From Moraxella bovoculi 237 (GTDB lineage Bacteria > Pseudomonadota > Gammaproteobacteria > Pseudomonadales > Moraxellaceae), in NCBI RefSeq assembly GCF_000696305.2, contig NZ_AOMT01000005.1, positions 1-64,000 on the forward strand: a stretch of DNA of 64,000 nucleotides. The letters run 5' to 3'. Positions 37,180 through 45,954 of this stretch are shown here, piece after piece. A program made the position numbers and the translations under genes. The notes beneath the pieces are model-generated. The model was not told where the DNA came from, made no database searches, and saw nothing but the letters and a program-made list of their open reading frames with translations. How positions within the stretch are numbered: the first letter of the stretch is position 1; each line of letters starts with the position of its first letter.

Positions 37180-37207
37180 AAAATACCGCCCAAAAGAGCG
37201 GTATTTT
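37180..37207 (-). terminator. Terminator of gcvP
   Basis: 10-bp stem AAAATACCGC / GCGGTATTTT with an 8-base loop, 19 bases past the gcvP stop on the minus strand. Confidence 0.88.
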
Positions 37208-37225
37208 TGATTTGATAATTAACAA

Positions 37226-40090
37226 TCAATCTTCATAATTATCAATACTCGGACAAGAGCAAATCAGATTCTTATCTCCATACACATCATCCACACGCCC
37301 CACGCTCGGCCAGAATTTATGAGCCTTGATATAGGGTAAGGGGAACACTGCTTCTTCACGGCTGTATGGGTGCGTCCATTCGCCTTCCGTTACCACAAAG
37401 GCGGTGTGTGGGGCATTGACGAGCGGGTTGTCGTCCGCCGTCCAACCGTCTGTTCCTGCCTTGACTTTTAGGGCTTCTTGTTTGATTTGCTTCAATGCCG
37501 AGACAAAGCGGTCAAGCTCGTCCACGCTTTCGGACTCGGTTGGCTCAATCATGAGCGTACCTGCCACAGGGAATGACATGGTCGGAGCGTGAAAACCATA
37601 GTCCATCAAGCGTTTGGCAATGTCGGTTTCGCTAATGCCTGTCTCTTCTTTTAGTGGGCGAATGTCCACGATACATTCGTGAGCGACAAAGCCATTTTTG
37701 CCCGTGTACAAAATCGGATAGTCATTTTCTAGTGATTTGGCGACATAGTTGGCGTTCAATAAAGCACGTTTTGTCGCTGATAGCAGACCGTCTGCCCCCA
37801 TCATCGTGATATACATCCACGAGATTGGCAAAATGCTTGCCGAACCATAAGCGGATGATGACACCGAGCCTTGACCGTCAGGGGCATTCATCACGCCTGT
37901 TACGCTGTGGCTTGGCATGAATGGGGCGAGGTGCGATTTTAGACCGATTGGACCCATACCAGGACCACCGCCACCATGTGGGATACAGAAGGTTTTGTGC
38001 AGGTTCATGTGTAGCACGTCCGCCCCCACGTCCGCAGGTTGCATAATCGCCACTTGGGCGTTCATGTTCGCCCCGTCCATGTACACCTGTCCGCCATGCT
38101 TGTGAATAAGCTCGCAAATATCACGAATGCCTTCTTCGTACACGCCATGCGTGGACGGATAGGTAATCATCAAGGCACCCAAACGCTCGCTGTACTCTTC
38201 ACATTTGGCTTGTAAATCCGCCACGTCCACGTTGCCTTTGTCATCGGTTGCCACCACCACGACTTTCATGCCAAGCATTTGGGCGGTTGCAGGGTTGGTG
38301 CCATGTGCCGAGCGTGGGATTAGGCAGACATCACGTCCGCTCTCGCCACGGCTTTCATGATAACGGCGAATGAGCAACAGCCCTGCATACTCGCCAGAAG
38401 CACCAGAGTTGGCCTGCATACTAATCTCATCAAAGCCTGTGATTGCTCGCAGTTGGGCTTGTAGGCTTTCAATCATTTCATGATAGCCTGTTACTTGCTC
38501 TTTTGGGGCAAATGGGTGAACATTTGCAAACTCATTCCAAGTAATCGGCAACATCTCGCTTGTGGCGTTTAATTTCATTGTACAAGAGCCGAGTGAAATC
38601 ATAGAACGGTTCATCGCCAAATCCTTATCTTCTAAGGATTTAAGATAGCGGAGCATTTCGTGTTCGGTGTGATAGCTGTTAAAAGTTGGGTGCGTGAGAA
38701 TGTCATCTGTGCGAAGTAGTTCGCCCAAAATCACTTCTGCTTTGTCAAGCTCGCCTGTCGCCCCAAAAATTTTGCACAATTCATCAAATTCATCTCTTTC
38801 GGTCAATTCATGAAATGACACAGAAATGCCGTGATTGTCATGCTTCCATAGGTTATAGCCTTTTTCGCTGGCAAGGGCGTATAGCTTGTCGGCTTGTTCT
38901 TGATTGTCAAAATCCACAAGCACAGTATCAAAAAACGCGTCATGACGTACGTTTAGCCCTGCCGATTTTACCGCCTTGGCAAAAGCGACCGCTAGGGCGT
39001 GAATGCGTGTGGCAATGCGTTTTAGACCGCTCGCCCCGTGATACACCGCATACATACCTGCTAGGTTGGCAAGCAACACTTGGCTTGTACAAATGTTTGA
39101 GTTGGCTTTTTCACGGCGGATATGTTGCTCTCGGGTTTGCAGTGCCATGCGCAGGGCGGTGTTGCCTTGTGCGTCTTTTGACACGCCGATGATACGACCA
39201 GGGGCAGAGCGTTTGTCTTTGTCTTTAAAGGCAAAATAGGCAGCGTGCGGGCCCCCAAAACCCATTGGCACGCCAAAACGCTGAGTGCTACCAAGGGCAA
39301 TGTCCGCCCCCATGTCGGCAGGGGATTTAAGCAGTACAAGGCTCATGATATCGCTTGCGACAATGGCATAAGCCTCTTTTTCTTTGACGCTTGCGATAAT
39401 GTCGGTCAAGTCCACCACGTCGCCGTCTTTACCAACGTATTGGAAAAACGCCCCAAAGAACTCACCATTTTTGGCAACGTCAAAATCGCCCACCACCACA
39501 TCAAAACCAAAATATTTGGCACGGGTACGAATGACATCAAGGGTCTGCGGATAGGTACGATCGTCCACAAAAAAGGCATTGGATTTTGATTTGCTCACAC
39601 GTTTTGCCATTGCCATGGCTTCGGCACTTGCAGTTGCTTCATCAAGCAGGCTTGCCCCAGCAAGCTCCATGCCTGTTAGGTCAACGCACACTTGTTGGAA
39701 ATTTAGCAGGGCTTCTAGGCGACCTTGGGCAATCTCGGCTTGATAAGGGGTGTAGGCGGTGTACCAGCCGGGGTTTTCTAGCACATTTCGCTGAATCACC
39801 GCAGGCAGGCGAGTGGGCGAGTAGCCTTGCCCGATATAGCTTTTGGCAACCGTGATTTTGTCCGCCATACCACGCAGTTTGGCAAGGGCTTCATGCTCGG
39901 TTATGGCACTTGGCAAATCAAGCGGGCGGTTAATGCGTATCGACTGGGGAACGACCGCATCAATAAAGGCATCAAGATTTTCAAAACCAACGGTTTTTAG
40001 AAGTTTGGTTTCATCGTCTTTTTTGTTGCCCAAATGACGCTCCACAAAGGCGTTTTGGTTAAACAAATCATTAAAGGTGTTTAAGGTCAT
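37226..40090 (-). CDS. gcvP: Glycine dehydrogenase (decarboxylating), P protein
   Basis: PLP enzyme that decarboxylates glycine and loads the aminomethyl group on lipoyl GcvH. 954 residues, the usual single-chain length. Marks: FVERHLG near the start, FYTPYQAE-type [23 protein letters not shown], and the PLP Lys in [24 protein letters not shown] precedes the ATG. Last gene of the gcv locus. A hairpin at 40275 and an inverted repeat at 40118 separate it from gcvH, so it may be transcribed or regulated partly on its own. Confidence 0.98.
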   Translation of the reverse strand: MTLNTFNDLFNQNAFVERHLGNKKDDETKLLKTVGFENLDAFIDAVVPQSIRINRPLDLPSAITEHEALAKLRGMADKITVAKSYIGQGYSPTRLPAVIQRNVLENPGWYTAYTPYQAEIAQGRLEALLNFQQVCVDLTGMELAGASLLDEATASAEAMAMAKRVSKSKSNAFFVDDRTYPQTLDVIRTRAKYFGFDVVVGDFDVAKNGEFFGAFFQYVGKDGDVVDLTDIIASVKEKEAYAIVASDIMSLVLLKSPADMGADIALGSTQRFGVPMGFGGPHAAYFAFKDKDKRSAPGRIIGVSKDAQGNTALRMALQTREQHIRREKANSNICTSQVLLANLAGMYAVYHGASGLKRIATRIHALAVAFAKAVKSAGLNVRHDAFFDTVLVDFDNQEQADKLYALASEKGYNLWKHDNHGISVSFHELTERDEFDELCKIFGATGELDKAEVILGELLRTDDILTHPTFNSYHTEHEMLRYLKSLEDKDLAMNRSMISLGSCTMKLNATSEMLPITWNEFANVHPFAPKEQVTGYHEMIESLQAQLRAITGFDEISMQANSGASGEYAGLLLIRRYHESRGESGRDVCLIPRSAHGTNPATAQMLGMKVVVVATDDKGNVDVADLQAKCEEYSERLGALMITYPSTHGVYEEGIRDICELIHKHGGQVYMDGANMNAQVAIMQPADVGADVLHMNLHKTFCIPHGGGGPGMGPIGLKSHLAPFMPSHSVTGVMNAPDGQGSVSSSAYGSASILPISWMYITMMGADGLLSATKRALLNANYVAKSLENDYPILYTGKNGFVAHECIVDIRPLKEETGISETDIAKRLMDYGFHAPTMSFPVAGTLMIEPTESESVDELDRFVSALKQIKQEALKVKAGTDGWTADDNPLVNAPHTAFVVTEGEWTHPYSREEAVFPLPYIKAHKFWPSVGRVDDVYGDKNLICSCPSIDNYED

Positions 40091-40117
40091 GATAAAATCC
40101 TTATAATTAAGGTTGGG

Positions 40118-40163
40118 AATTTAATAAAAAATAGCACTTTGCAATGAGATTTTTTATTAAATT
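40118..40163. repeat. 15-bp perfect inverted repeat upstream of gcvP
   Basis: AATTTAATAAAAAAT (40118-40132) and its exact reverse complement at 40149-40163, 16 bases between, 28 bases before the gcvP ATG. It reads as a stem-loop in the gcvP leader on the minus strand; the second arm carries six T on the plus strand only, so it is not a standard terminator for gcvP. Confidence 0.65.
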
Positions 40164-40274
40164 GGGCTTGAAAAGAGTGCGTATCACACACCTGTTCTGA
40201 AAATTACCTCAAAACGGCGTGTTATGCGCATTCTACTTTTGCAAGCTGTTTTTAAATTTGTAAAATCCAAAAAC

Positions 40275-40313
40275 AAATCCAAGCATAAATCATCATGACT
40301 TACACTTGGATTT
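40275..40313 (-). terminator. Hairpin after the second gcvH, possible weak terminator
   Basis: AAATCCAAG / CTTGGATTT with a 21-base loop, then GTTTTTGGATTTT on the minus strand. It lies 6 bases past the gcvH stop and would lower read-through into gcvP. Confidence 0.55.
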
Positions 40314-40318
40314 TTTAC

Positions 40319-40699
40319 TTATAGGCTGTTTTCGTACTCATCCGCAGCCATCAAGCCGTCATAATCGGCAGGATTGGTAGGTTTGATTTTAAAGAACCAC
40401 GCTTTGCCATATGGGTCTTCGTTGGCAAGCTCTGGTGCATCTATAAGCTCTTCGTTGATTTCAACGATTTCGCCTGCGATTGGGGCATAGACATCGCTCG
40501 CTGCTTTAACAGACTCTACAACGGCAATCTCTTCATCGGCAGAGACGGTGCGACCGACTTCTGGTAATTCTACAAATACCACATCGCCAAGCAAATCTTG
40601 GGCGTGGTCTGTGATGCCAACGGTGATGATACCGTCATCTTCTAGTTTTAGCCATTCGTGGCTGGCAACGTATTTTAAATCGTTTGGGATATTGCTCAT
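40319..40699 (-). CDS. gcvH: Glycine cleavage system H protein, copy nearest gcvP
   Basis: Lipoyl carrier shuttling the aminomethyl group between P, T and L proteins. 126 residues. The lipoylated Lys is in [25 protein letters not shown] and [18 protein letters not shown] are family marks. It differs from the other copy (41600-41980) at about 15 of 126 positions, all conservative or at surface-type sites, with the lipoyl motif intact in both. Both copies are preceded by the same start context (GGAGTTTTTTATG), so the upstream site was duplicated too. Confidence 0.97.
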   Translation of the reverse strand: MSNIPNDLKYVASHEWLKLEDDGIITVGITDHAQDLLGDVVFVELPEVGRTVSADEEIAVVESVKAASDVYAPIAGEIVEINEELIDAPELANEDPYGKAWFFKIKPTNPADYDGLMAADEYENSL

Positions 40700-40765
40700 A
40701 AAAAACTCCTAGCTTTGAGGCTGTCAATCAAAATCAAATCTTAAACCAAGTTTTTGGTAAATCAA

Positions 40766-41521
40766 TCACTTCATAGATAAGTAACCGCTATCTAAGTTCA
40801 AATCAAATCCAGTAACAAATGATGATTCATCAGATGCCAAATAAATCAGGGCATTCGCCACATCATCTAGGCTGGCAATGCGTTTTAGTGGGAATATGTT
40901 TGCCAGGCTGTCGATTTGTTCTTCGGTGTAGACAGATTCTAACATCGGTGTGACGACATAGGCAGGGTTTAGGTTGTTCACTCGAATGTTGTAGCCTTTT
41001 TGGGCGTAATAACTGGCAGCTGATTTAGATAGCAGGCGTGTTGCTCCTTTTGATGTGCTATACGGCGTAGCATTGGCAAGTCCAACCATACCCGCCATAG
41101 AAGCGATATTAATAATAGAACCGCCACCATTTTTTGCCATTACTGGTGCGACAGCTTTCATACCCAAGAATGGTCCTTCGGTATTTAGTGCAAAGGACTT
41201 GCGTAAATCTTCGATGGTACTGTCTTCAATGTTTTTTGAGCAAGCCATACCCGCACTATTAATTAAAATATCAATCTTGCCAAATTGATCGGTTGCAATT
41301 TTTACAGCTTCCGCCCAACTTTGTTCATTAGTAACATCAAGGCGTGCAAAAATTGCTTGCCCGCCATCGGTATTAATAGTATTAGCTACTTGATTGCCAA
41401 GCTCTTCATTGATGTCAGTAATGATGATTTTTGCCCCTTGTTTGGCAAATGCTTTGGCACTGTATTCGCCAAGACCAGAACCTGCACCTGTAATTAGAGC
41501 AACTTTATCTAATAAACGCAT
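40766..41521 (-). CDS. Short-chain dehydrogenase/reductase inside the gcv locus
   Basis: 251 residues, classical SDR: cofactor loop TGAGSGLGEYSAKAF at 12-26, NSAGMACSKN, catalytic Ser in NIASMAGMVGL, and YSTSKGA for Tyr/Lys; TDINEE after the second strand has the Asp that favours NAD. The C-terminus VTGFDLNLDSGYLSMK is typical of the 3-alpha/beta-hydroxysteroid or cyclohexanol dehydrogenase-like group. The substrate is unknown. It sits between two gcvH copies, is more AT-rich by eye, and has a TTGACA/TAATAT pair (41556-41561, 41534-41539) just before its ATG. There is no known role for such an enzyme in glycine cleavage, so it is probably an insertion. Confidence 0.88.
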   Translation of the reverse strand: MRLLDKVALITGAGSGLGEYSAKAFAKQGAKIIITDINEELGNQVANTINTDGGQAIFARLDVTNEQSWAEAVKIATDQFGKIDILINSAGMACSKNIEDSTIEDLRKSFALNTEGPFLGMKAVAPVMAKNGGGSIINIASMAGMVGLANATPYSTSKGATRLLSKSAASYYAQKGYNIRVNNLNPAYVVTPMLESVYTEEQIDSLANIFPLKRIASLDDVANALIYLASDESSFVTGFDLNLDSGYLSMK

Positions 41522-41599
41522 AGTAAATTCCCTATATTAATAATAAGACAATTGGTGTCAAATTTGGTATGTTATAACCAAACCAAATATGGGGTAGGA

Positions 41600-41980
41600 T
41601 TATAAACTACTCTCGTACTCATCCGCAGTCATCAAGCCGTCATAATCGGCAGGGTTTGCTGGTTTGATTTTAAAGAACCATGACTTACCATAAGGGTCTT
41701 CATTGGCAAGCTCTGGCGCATCTACAAGCTCGTCGTTAATCTCCACGATTTCGCCAGCGATTGGGGCATAGACATCGCTTGCGGCTTTGACAGACTCAAC
41801 CACGGCGATTTCTTGGTCGGCTTCAACGACTGCGCCCACTTCTGGCAATTCCACAAACACCACATCGCCAAGCAGATCTTGGGCGTGGTCTGTGATACCA
41901 ACAGTAATTGTGCCATCAGATTCTAAGCGTAACCATTCGTGACTGGCTACATATTTCAATTCGCTGGGAATGTTACTCAT
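41600..41980 (-). CDS. gcvH: Glycine cleavage system H protein, copy nearest gcvT
   Basis: 126 residues, lipoyl Lys in [14 protein letters not shown], about 88% identical to the copy at 40319-40699. Differences include RLESDGT for KLEDDGI and GAVVEADQE for GRTVSADEE. Both are intact, so they may be functionally redundant or expressed differently. It follows the AT-rich small-ORF stretch after gcvT. GGAGTTTTTTATG precedes the start. Confidence 0.97.
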   Translation of the reverse strand: MSNIPSELKYVASHEWLRLESDGTITVGITDHAQDLLGDVVFVELPEVGAVVEADQEIAVVESVKAASDVYAPIAGEIVEINDELVDAPELANEDPYGKSWFFKIKPANPADYDGLMTADEYESSL

Positions 41981-42062
41981 AAAAAACTCCGTTAGGGTTA
42001 AAGTTAAAAATTAGATAAATTATTTTAAGAATTAGGAAATTTTTCAATTTGAAATATGGAAT

Positions 42063-42215
42063 TTATATTCCTCTTTTCCCTAACTCTAAATATAGCAATA
42101 TGGCTAAAAAAATAAGGCCTACTCCATATATTAATACACAACAAAAGGATACAATATATACAAGTATTGTTTGTCCTTTTGTTAGATTGATATACCATTC
42201 TGATAGTTTGTTCAC
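42063..42215 (-). CDS. Small membrane protein, 50 residues, GTG start
   Basis: Read from GTG at 42213-42215: (V/M)NKLSEWYINLTKGQTILVY..., a single strongly hydrophobic segment at about 17-42, then LELGKRGI. TTTGGAGTG stands upstream (GGAG about 9 bases before GTG). The N-terminal amphipathic part plus one helix and a basic end resemble small inner-membrane proteins I recall from Moraxellaceae, without known function. This frame is preferred to an overlapping 66-residue frame (42025-42225) that has no clear membrane topology. It lies within a roughly 550-base AT-rich gap between gcvT and gcvH. Confidence 0.55.
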   Translation of the reverse strand: MNKLSEWYINLTKGQTILVYIVSFCCVLIYGVGLIFLAILLYLELGKRGI

Positions 42216-42244
42216 CAAAATTCACTCCAAAGTAAAAAAGTCAA

Positions 42245-42421
42245 TTAGAGGGAGTTCATAACTTGCTTATATTCATTAACAGCTTCTTGATCAGCCATGC
42301 ATTTTTGGTAAATTTCCAAGTCGCAAATATAAGTATCAACTTCTGTTTGAGGGTTAAATTTATAAGGCTTTGTGCAATAATGTGTTGAAACACAAGCAAT
42401 AATTTTTAATTTAAACAGCAA
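42245..42421 (-). pseudogene. Possible small ORF or 5'-truncated gene remnant
   Basis: The open frame ends with ...TKPYKFNPQTEVDTYICDLEI, YQKCMADQEAVNEYKQVMNSL (58 residues from a TTG at 42419-42421). The composition is protein-like (Cys, Tyr, charged residues evenly placed), unlike random AT-rich DNA. The frame stays open a further 20 codons upstream but has no ATG and no clear ribosome binding site. IIAC near the start resembles a lipobox but the signal would be too short. It ends 29 bases before the start of the small membrane protein, as in a gene pair. It could be a real gene with an odd start or the tail of a lost gene. Confidence 0.35.
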
Positions 42422-42478
42422 AAAATCACCAAAGTAACAATGCTGAATTTTAAAAATTTCCCATTCTTATTTGAAATT

Positions 42479-42515
42479 AATTGTAAGGTATGATATTTAT
42501 TTCATACCTTCAATT
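42479..42515 (-). terminator. Hairpin just after gcvT
   Basis: AATTG(T)AAGGTATGA / TCATACCTT-CAATT, 14 bp with one bulged base and an 8-base loop, 12 bases past the gcvT stop. No T run follows on the minus strand, so it is an RNA processing or stabilising hairpin, or a weak terminator. Confidence 0.5.
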
Positions 42516-42526
42516 GTAATCAAAAT

Positions 42527-43621
42527 TTAATCAAACTGCTTTTTACCATTTCTAACAAATGGCAATTTAAGCACACGCACTTCCACTTCTTTACCACGCA
42601 TAATCACCTTTGCACGCTCGCCTGTAAAGTCAGCAGGCACACGGGCAATGGCGATGGATTGATTCAGACTTGGGGAGAATACACCACTTGTGGTAATGCC
42701 ATTGCCACTCTCGGTAACGACTTCCATGCCCGCACGCAGTACACCGCCTTTGGCAAGCAATAGACCGACTTGGCGGACTTTAACACCATCATTTTTTAGG
42801 GCGACAAGGGCGGATTTACCAACAAAATCACGGTTTTCATCTTTTAAATCCACCGTCCAGCCCATGCCTGCTTCAAGGGGGCTGGTATCATCGTCCATGT
42901 CGTTGCCGTATAGGTTCATGCCTGCTTCCATTCGTAGGGTGTCTCTTGCCCCAAGTCCGCATGGGGTGACACCTGCTTTGACAAGCTCATCAAAAAATCC
43001 AACCGCTTCATCTGCTGGCATGACCACTTCCACACCGTCTTCGCCTGTGTAGCCTGTGCGAGCGACAAACCAATCACCGCCCAAGTCCACACCGACAAAG
43101 GGTTTTAGAGTGTTTACTTTCTCCGCCCATTCAGGCTTGACGGTCAGTAGCTTGGCAATGGCGTTTCGCCCTTGTATGGCAAGCATGGCGACATCATAGC
43201 GGGGGGCGAGCGTTACGCCAAATTCTTCACCAATTTTGGCAAAGTGGGCGGAGTCTTTTTCGCGAGTTGCCCCATTTGAGACGATACGATAAGCGTTCTC
43301 GGACTCGTTCATGCGATAGACGATTAGGTCATCGATGACACCGCCTTTGTCGTTTAGCATACCAGAATATAAAGCCTTGCCGACAAAGGACAATTTGGCA
43401 ACATCGTTGGCGAGTAGTTTTTGTAAGAAGGCTTTGGCGTTGTCGCCCGTTACGTCTGTAACTAGCATGTGAGAGACGTCAAACATCCCTGCGTCCGTGC
43501 GGACAGCGTTGTGTTCGTCAATTTGTGAGCCATAATTGACAGGCAATTCCCAACCGCCAAAATCCACAAGTTTGCCATTATGGGCGGTGTGAGCGTCAAA
43601 TAGGGGGGTGCGCTGAGTCAT
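42527..43621 (-). CDS. gcvT: Glycine cleavage system T protein (aminomethyltransferase)
   Basis: Takes the methylene group from lipoyl-GcvH to tetrahydrofolate and frees ammonia. 364 residues. N-terminus [59 protein letters not shown] and the C-terminal FAAGAM-like GAMGWTVD-type region ([20 protein letters not shown]) are family marks. First gene of the gcv locus, behind a tandem glycine riboswitch. Confidence 0.98.
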   Translation of the reverse strand: MTQRTPLFDAHTAHNGKLVDFGGWELPVNYGSQIDEHNAVRTDAGMFDVSHMLVTDVTGDNAKAFLQKLLANDVAKLSFVGKALYSGMLNDKGGVIDDLIVYRMNESENAYRIVSNGATREKDSAHFAKIGEEFGVTLAPRYDVAMLAIQGRNAIAKLLTVKPEWAEKVNTLKPFVGVDLGGDWFVARTGYTGEDGVEVVMPADEAVGFFDELVKAGVTPCGLGARDTLRMEAGMNLYGNDMDDDTSPLEAGMGWTVDLKDENRDFVGKSALVALKNDGVKVRQVGLLLAKGGVLRAGMEVVTESGNGITTSGVFSPSLNQSIAIARVPADFTGERAKVIMRGKEVEVRVLKLPFVRNGKKQFD

Positions 43622-43654
43622 GAGTGTGTTTCCTTGTTTATAAAATTAACCGAT

Positions 43655-43702
43655 GTAAATTAACTTTTGGGATTAAGATGATAATCACAAAAGTTAATTT
43701 AC
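43655..43702. repeat. 15-bp perfect inverted repeat between riboswitch and gcvT
   Basis: GTAAATTAACTTTTG (43655-43669) and its exact reverse complement (43688-43702), 18 bases between, in which GATTA/TAATC can pair further. It stands 33 bases before the gcvT ATG, downstream of the second aptamer, where the expression platform of the riboswitch must be. On the minus strand it is followed by CATCGGTTAATTTT, not a plain T run, so it might act on translation or be an anti-terminator type element. Confidence 0.65.
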
Positions 43703-43762
43703 CCAGCAACTTCAAAATTCTTGTAAAATTCATTCCATTCATGCGATAAAACGAATTTCAAC

Positions 43763-44012
43763 ACACCCCATCTGTCCTGATACCTGAGATTTTCGTAATT
43801 CAAAAATTACTTCTTCCCTTCGGTGTTGCCACTTAAAAAAAATGGCAAGCTCTCCAGAGCGGTTAGCTTGTCTTTAGATAGATAAACTAAGTTTTTCAGT
43901 CCTTTTACCTGAGCGATTATAGGGGTTTTAAGATTGCTTTTGCAATTTTCAACATTACGCCTTCGGTGATTATGCGCCGATGCTTGCGATAAGCTGCGAT
44001 AATTCTCTCCTG
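43763..44012 (-). promoter_or_regulatory. Tandem glycine riboswitch
   Basis: Two glycine aptamers in series on the minus strand. Aptamer 1 (about 44012-43893): GGAGAG (44010-44005), ACCGAAGGCGTAA, then CTCAGGTAAAAGGACTGA. Aptamer 2 (about 43861-43763): GGAGAG (43855-43850), ACCGAAGGGAAGAAG, then TCTCAGGTATCAGGACAGA. These are the conserved core blocks of glycine riboswitches, in the right order twice, joined by a 30-base linker. Such elements usually switch on gcv genes when glycine is in excess. Located directly before gcvT. Confidence 0.95.
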
Positions 44013-44024
44013 AAAAACACCTTT

Positions 44025-44053
44025 ATTATGAAAAATAATGCTACAATTTACAA
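44025..44053 (-). promoter_or_regulatory. gcvT: Promoter of the gcv locus
   Basis: On the minus strand TTGTAA (44048-44053), 17-base spacer, CATAAT (44025-44030). Transcription would begin near 44018, a few bases before the first riboswitch block, which supports it. Confidence 0.7.
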
Positions 44054-44141
44054 GTAAAATTTTTGGCTTTTTTGTAAAATAATTCCGCAAAAGCCAAAAT
44101 CGGTGAATTTTCTTTAATTATATCAAGACGTGAGTGACGTT

Positions 44142-44462
44142 ATGCATTGTGATGTTTATAAGTTTGCAAAAAATGAAGACTGGTACGTTTATATTGCTCG
44201 CCCAGATTATCCTAATGACACCGATGAGATCAAGGATTGGTTAGGCGTGCTGCCCGCCGATATTCGTAAGAAATTAGGCTTGGGAACTTTTGTCATGCAT
44301 TTGGATCTAAGCGCTCGCGATAAGTTAGCCCGAGCTGATATCAATGAAGTAAAGGCAAAGCTTGCCCAACAGGGTTATTATGTCCAAGCGCCGCCTGCCG
44401 ATATTTTGGCAGCGCAAGCCATGGCAAAAGCCAAAGCACTGCAAGATAAAAAATACGATTAA
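44142..44462 (+). CDS. YcgL domain protein
   Basis: 106 residues. The YcgL/UPF0745 marks are present: CDVYKFAKNEDWYVYI at the start, LGTFVMHLDLSARDKLARADINEVKAKL and QGYYVQAPP. A small cytoplasmic protein with no established function as far as I know. The ATG at 44142 aligns with the family N-terminus and has GAGTGA 6 bases upstream; a GTG at 44130 would add four residues. Divergent from the riboswitch-led gcv locus. Confidence 0.85.
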   Translation: MHCDVYKFAKNEDWYVYIARPDYPNDTDEIKDWLGVLPADIRKKLGLGTFVMHLDLSARDKLARADINEVKAKLAQQGYYVQAPPADILAAQAMAKAKALQDKKYD

Positions 44463-44610
44463 TATCAATTGGTTGTAATAATTTACGTGGCAGAATTACG
44501 GGCGGGTAAGTCATCTGTTCTGTGGTGATTTTGTTAGCCCTTGTTGTCGGAAGATAATTTTTTGGCAAAATTGTGGTAAAATAACAGTAATTTTTTAAGA
44601 AGTTATTTGT

Positions 44611-45096
44611 ATGGAGTGGATTAAAAACCTGCCTTTGGACTCAATCAGTGAGAGCTTGGCGACTTTTTTGATTTGGTGGGCGAAGCTCGTTGATGGTGTG
44701 CCTGATGCACAGCTGTCTGTATTGGTTTATGTTATCGCATCCTTGATTGTATTGTTGCTTTGGATGTTGTTTGCGCGTATTTTGCCGCGTGGCATTCGGG
44801 GTATTAGCCTAGCATTCGTGGCGTCGGTGTTGTTGGCACTTGGTAGTGCAGAAGGTGGATCGGGTGCGCTTGCCCCTGCGATTGTGGGTGTGTTCCATGC
44901 TTTATTAATGAAAGACTTTGCGGGCATGGTGTCAGCCAGTTTGCCGATTCTTGCAACCTTTACGGCATTTTTGGTGATTGGTGCGATTTGGCAGATGCTA
45001 CGCAGCGTCATCGAAAGTGACGCCGCCAAAAAAGAAGAATTAGTACGTATCGAATCCCAAAAGCAGCTCATGGCTGATTCTGAGCAGGTGAATTAA
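44611..45096 (+). CDS. Small inner-membrane protein of unknown function
   Basis: 161 residues with three or four membrane segments (about 38-60, 66-85, 88-106 and 110-130), then a charged, probably cytoplasmic tail KKEELVRIESQKQLMADSEQVN. I do not recognise a family. AAGAAG is about 10 bases before the ATG, and a terminator follows. It lies between a YcgL gene and the rpsF operon with no evident tie to either. Confidence 0.75.
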   Translation: MEWIKNLPLDSISESLATFLIWWAKLVDGVPDAQLSVLVYVIASLIVLLLWMLFARILPRGIRGISLAFVASVLLALGSAEGGSGALAPAIVGVFHALLMKDFAGMVSASLPILATFTAFLVIGAIWQMLRSVIESDAAKKEELVRIESQKQLMADSEQVN

Positions 45097-45110
45097 TTCG
45101 TGAATACATA

Positions 45111-45136
45111 AAAAGCCGCAATGTCGGCTTTTTTAT
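45111..45136 (+). terminator. Terminator before the rpsF operon
   Basis: Stem AAAAGCCG / CGGCTTTT, loop CAATGT, T run; 14 bases past the membrane protein stop. Confidence 0.88.
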
Positions 45137-45180
45137 TTATTGATGTATCTATAAATATTCGGCTGTAGCGCATATTTAGC

Positions 45181-45208
45181 TTGAAAATTTTAAATTTTTG
45201 TGTATAAT
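45181..45208 (+). promoter_or_regulatory. rpsF: Promoter of rpsF-rpsR-rplI
   Basis: TTGAAA (45181-45186), 16-base spacer, perfect TATAAT (45203-45208), 84 bases before the rpsF start. Confidence 0.8.
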
Positions 45209-45237
45209 ATGCGCCTTGTGACTTTTATTCAAACTCA

Positions 45238-45288
45238 CATCTCCTTGCTATCATCATAAGATGGTGGCTGTTTTAATCCGTAGGGAGT
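45238..45288 (+). promoter_or_regulatory. rpsF: Candidate S6:S18 leader motif
   Basis: In the leader, CTCC (45243 region) can pair with GGAG next to the rpsF ribosome binding site, and GCTATCATC-ATAA-GATGGTGGC forms an inner hairpin with wobble pairs. Between them on the 3' side lies a single-stranded CCG. Outer stem, inner hairpin and CCG in the internal loop are the hallmarks of the leader bound by the S6:S18 pair in many bacteria. Pairing was judged by eye. Confidence 0.5.
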
Positions 45289-45292
45289 CCTT

Positions 45293-45694
45293 ATGAGACA
45301 TTATGAAGTGGTGCTACTGGTTCATCCAGATCAAAGCAACCAAGTTGCCGACATGGTAACTAAATACCGTACACTAGTAGAAGAAAATGGTGGTTCTAAC
45401 CATCGTCTAGAAGACTGGGGTCGCCGTCAATTGGCTTACCCAATCAATAAAATCCACAAAGCACACTACGTGCTACTGAACATCGAATGTGATGAAGCAA
45501 CTCTAGCACAGCTAGAAGAGCTATTCAAATACAACGATGCGATCATCCGTAGCCTAGTTATCCGCCGTGACAGCGCCATCACTGAACAATCGCCACTGGC
45601 GAAAGAAGCAGAAGACAAGCGCACTCGCAAAGCCAACCGTCGTAACGACGTTCGCACTACTGAAAGTGAGAACGGCGCTGCTGACAGCGAATAA
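45293..45694 (+). CDS. rpsF: 30S ribosomal protein S6
   Basis: 133 residues, beginning [18 protein letters not shown], with [21 protein letters not shown] as the family mark. The C-terminal tail from about residue 100 is charged and variable, as in the gammaproteobacterial forms that receive added glutamates. The ATG has AGGGAG upstream. First gene of the operon, 16 bases before rpsR; there is no priB between rpsF and rpsR. Confidence 0.98.
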   Translation: MRHYEVVLLVHPDQSNQVADMVTKYRTLVEENGGSNHRLEDWGRRQLAYPINKIHKAHYVLLNIECDEATLAQLEELFKYNDAIIRSLVIRRDSAITEQSPLAKEAEDKRTRKANRRNDVRTTESENGAADSE

Positions 45695-45710
45695 TTTAAG
45701 GAGATAACTC

Positions 45711-45938
45711 ATGGCACGTTTCTATCGTCGTCGTAAATTCTGCCGTTTCACAGCTGAAGGCATCACTCACATCGATTTCAAAGATGTAGAACTTCTAAAG
45801 CAATACATCAGCGAAAATGGTAAAATCGTTCCTAGCCGTATCACTGGTACTTCTAACAAATACCAACGTCAGCTAGCCGTTGCTATCAAACAAGCTCGTT
45901 ACTTGGCACTATTGCCATACACCGACAATCACAAGTAA
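45711..45938 (+). CDS. rpsR: 30S ribosomal protein S18
   Basis: 75 residues, [17 protein letters not shown] ... [30 protein letters not shown], a typical S18. It pairs with S6 on the 30S platform. AAGGAG is 8 bases before the ATG. Confidence 0.98.
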   Translation: MARFYRRRKFCRFTAEGITHIDFKDVELLKQYISENGKIVPSRITGTSNKYQRQLAVAIKQARYLALLPYTDNHK

Positions 45939-45954
45939 TTAACGGAGAAAAATC

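Noticed and set aside
41534-41561. TTGACA/TAATAT pair before the SDR gene as a firm promoter
   Set aside because: The spacer is 16 bases and the -35 is perfect, but the transcript would start only about 6 bases before the ATG and lose the ribosome binding site. Mentioned but not listed as a feature.
42025-42225. 66-codon minus-strand ORF in the gcvT-gcvH gap
   Set aside because: It overlaps the 50-residue frame at 42063-42215, which has a cleaner membrane segment and better placed GGAG. The 66-residue product has Cys and Arg scattered in the hydrophobic part.
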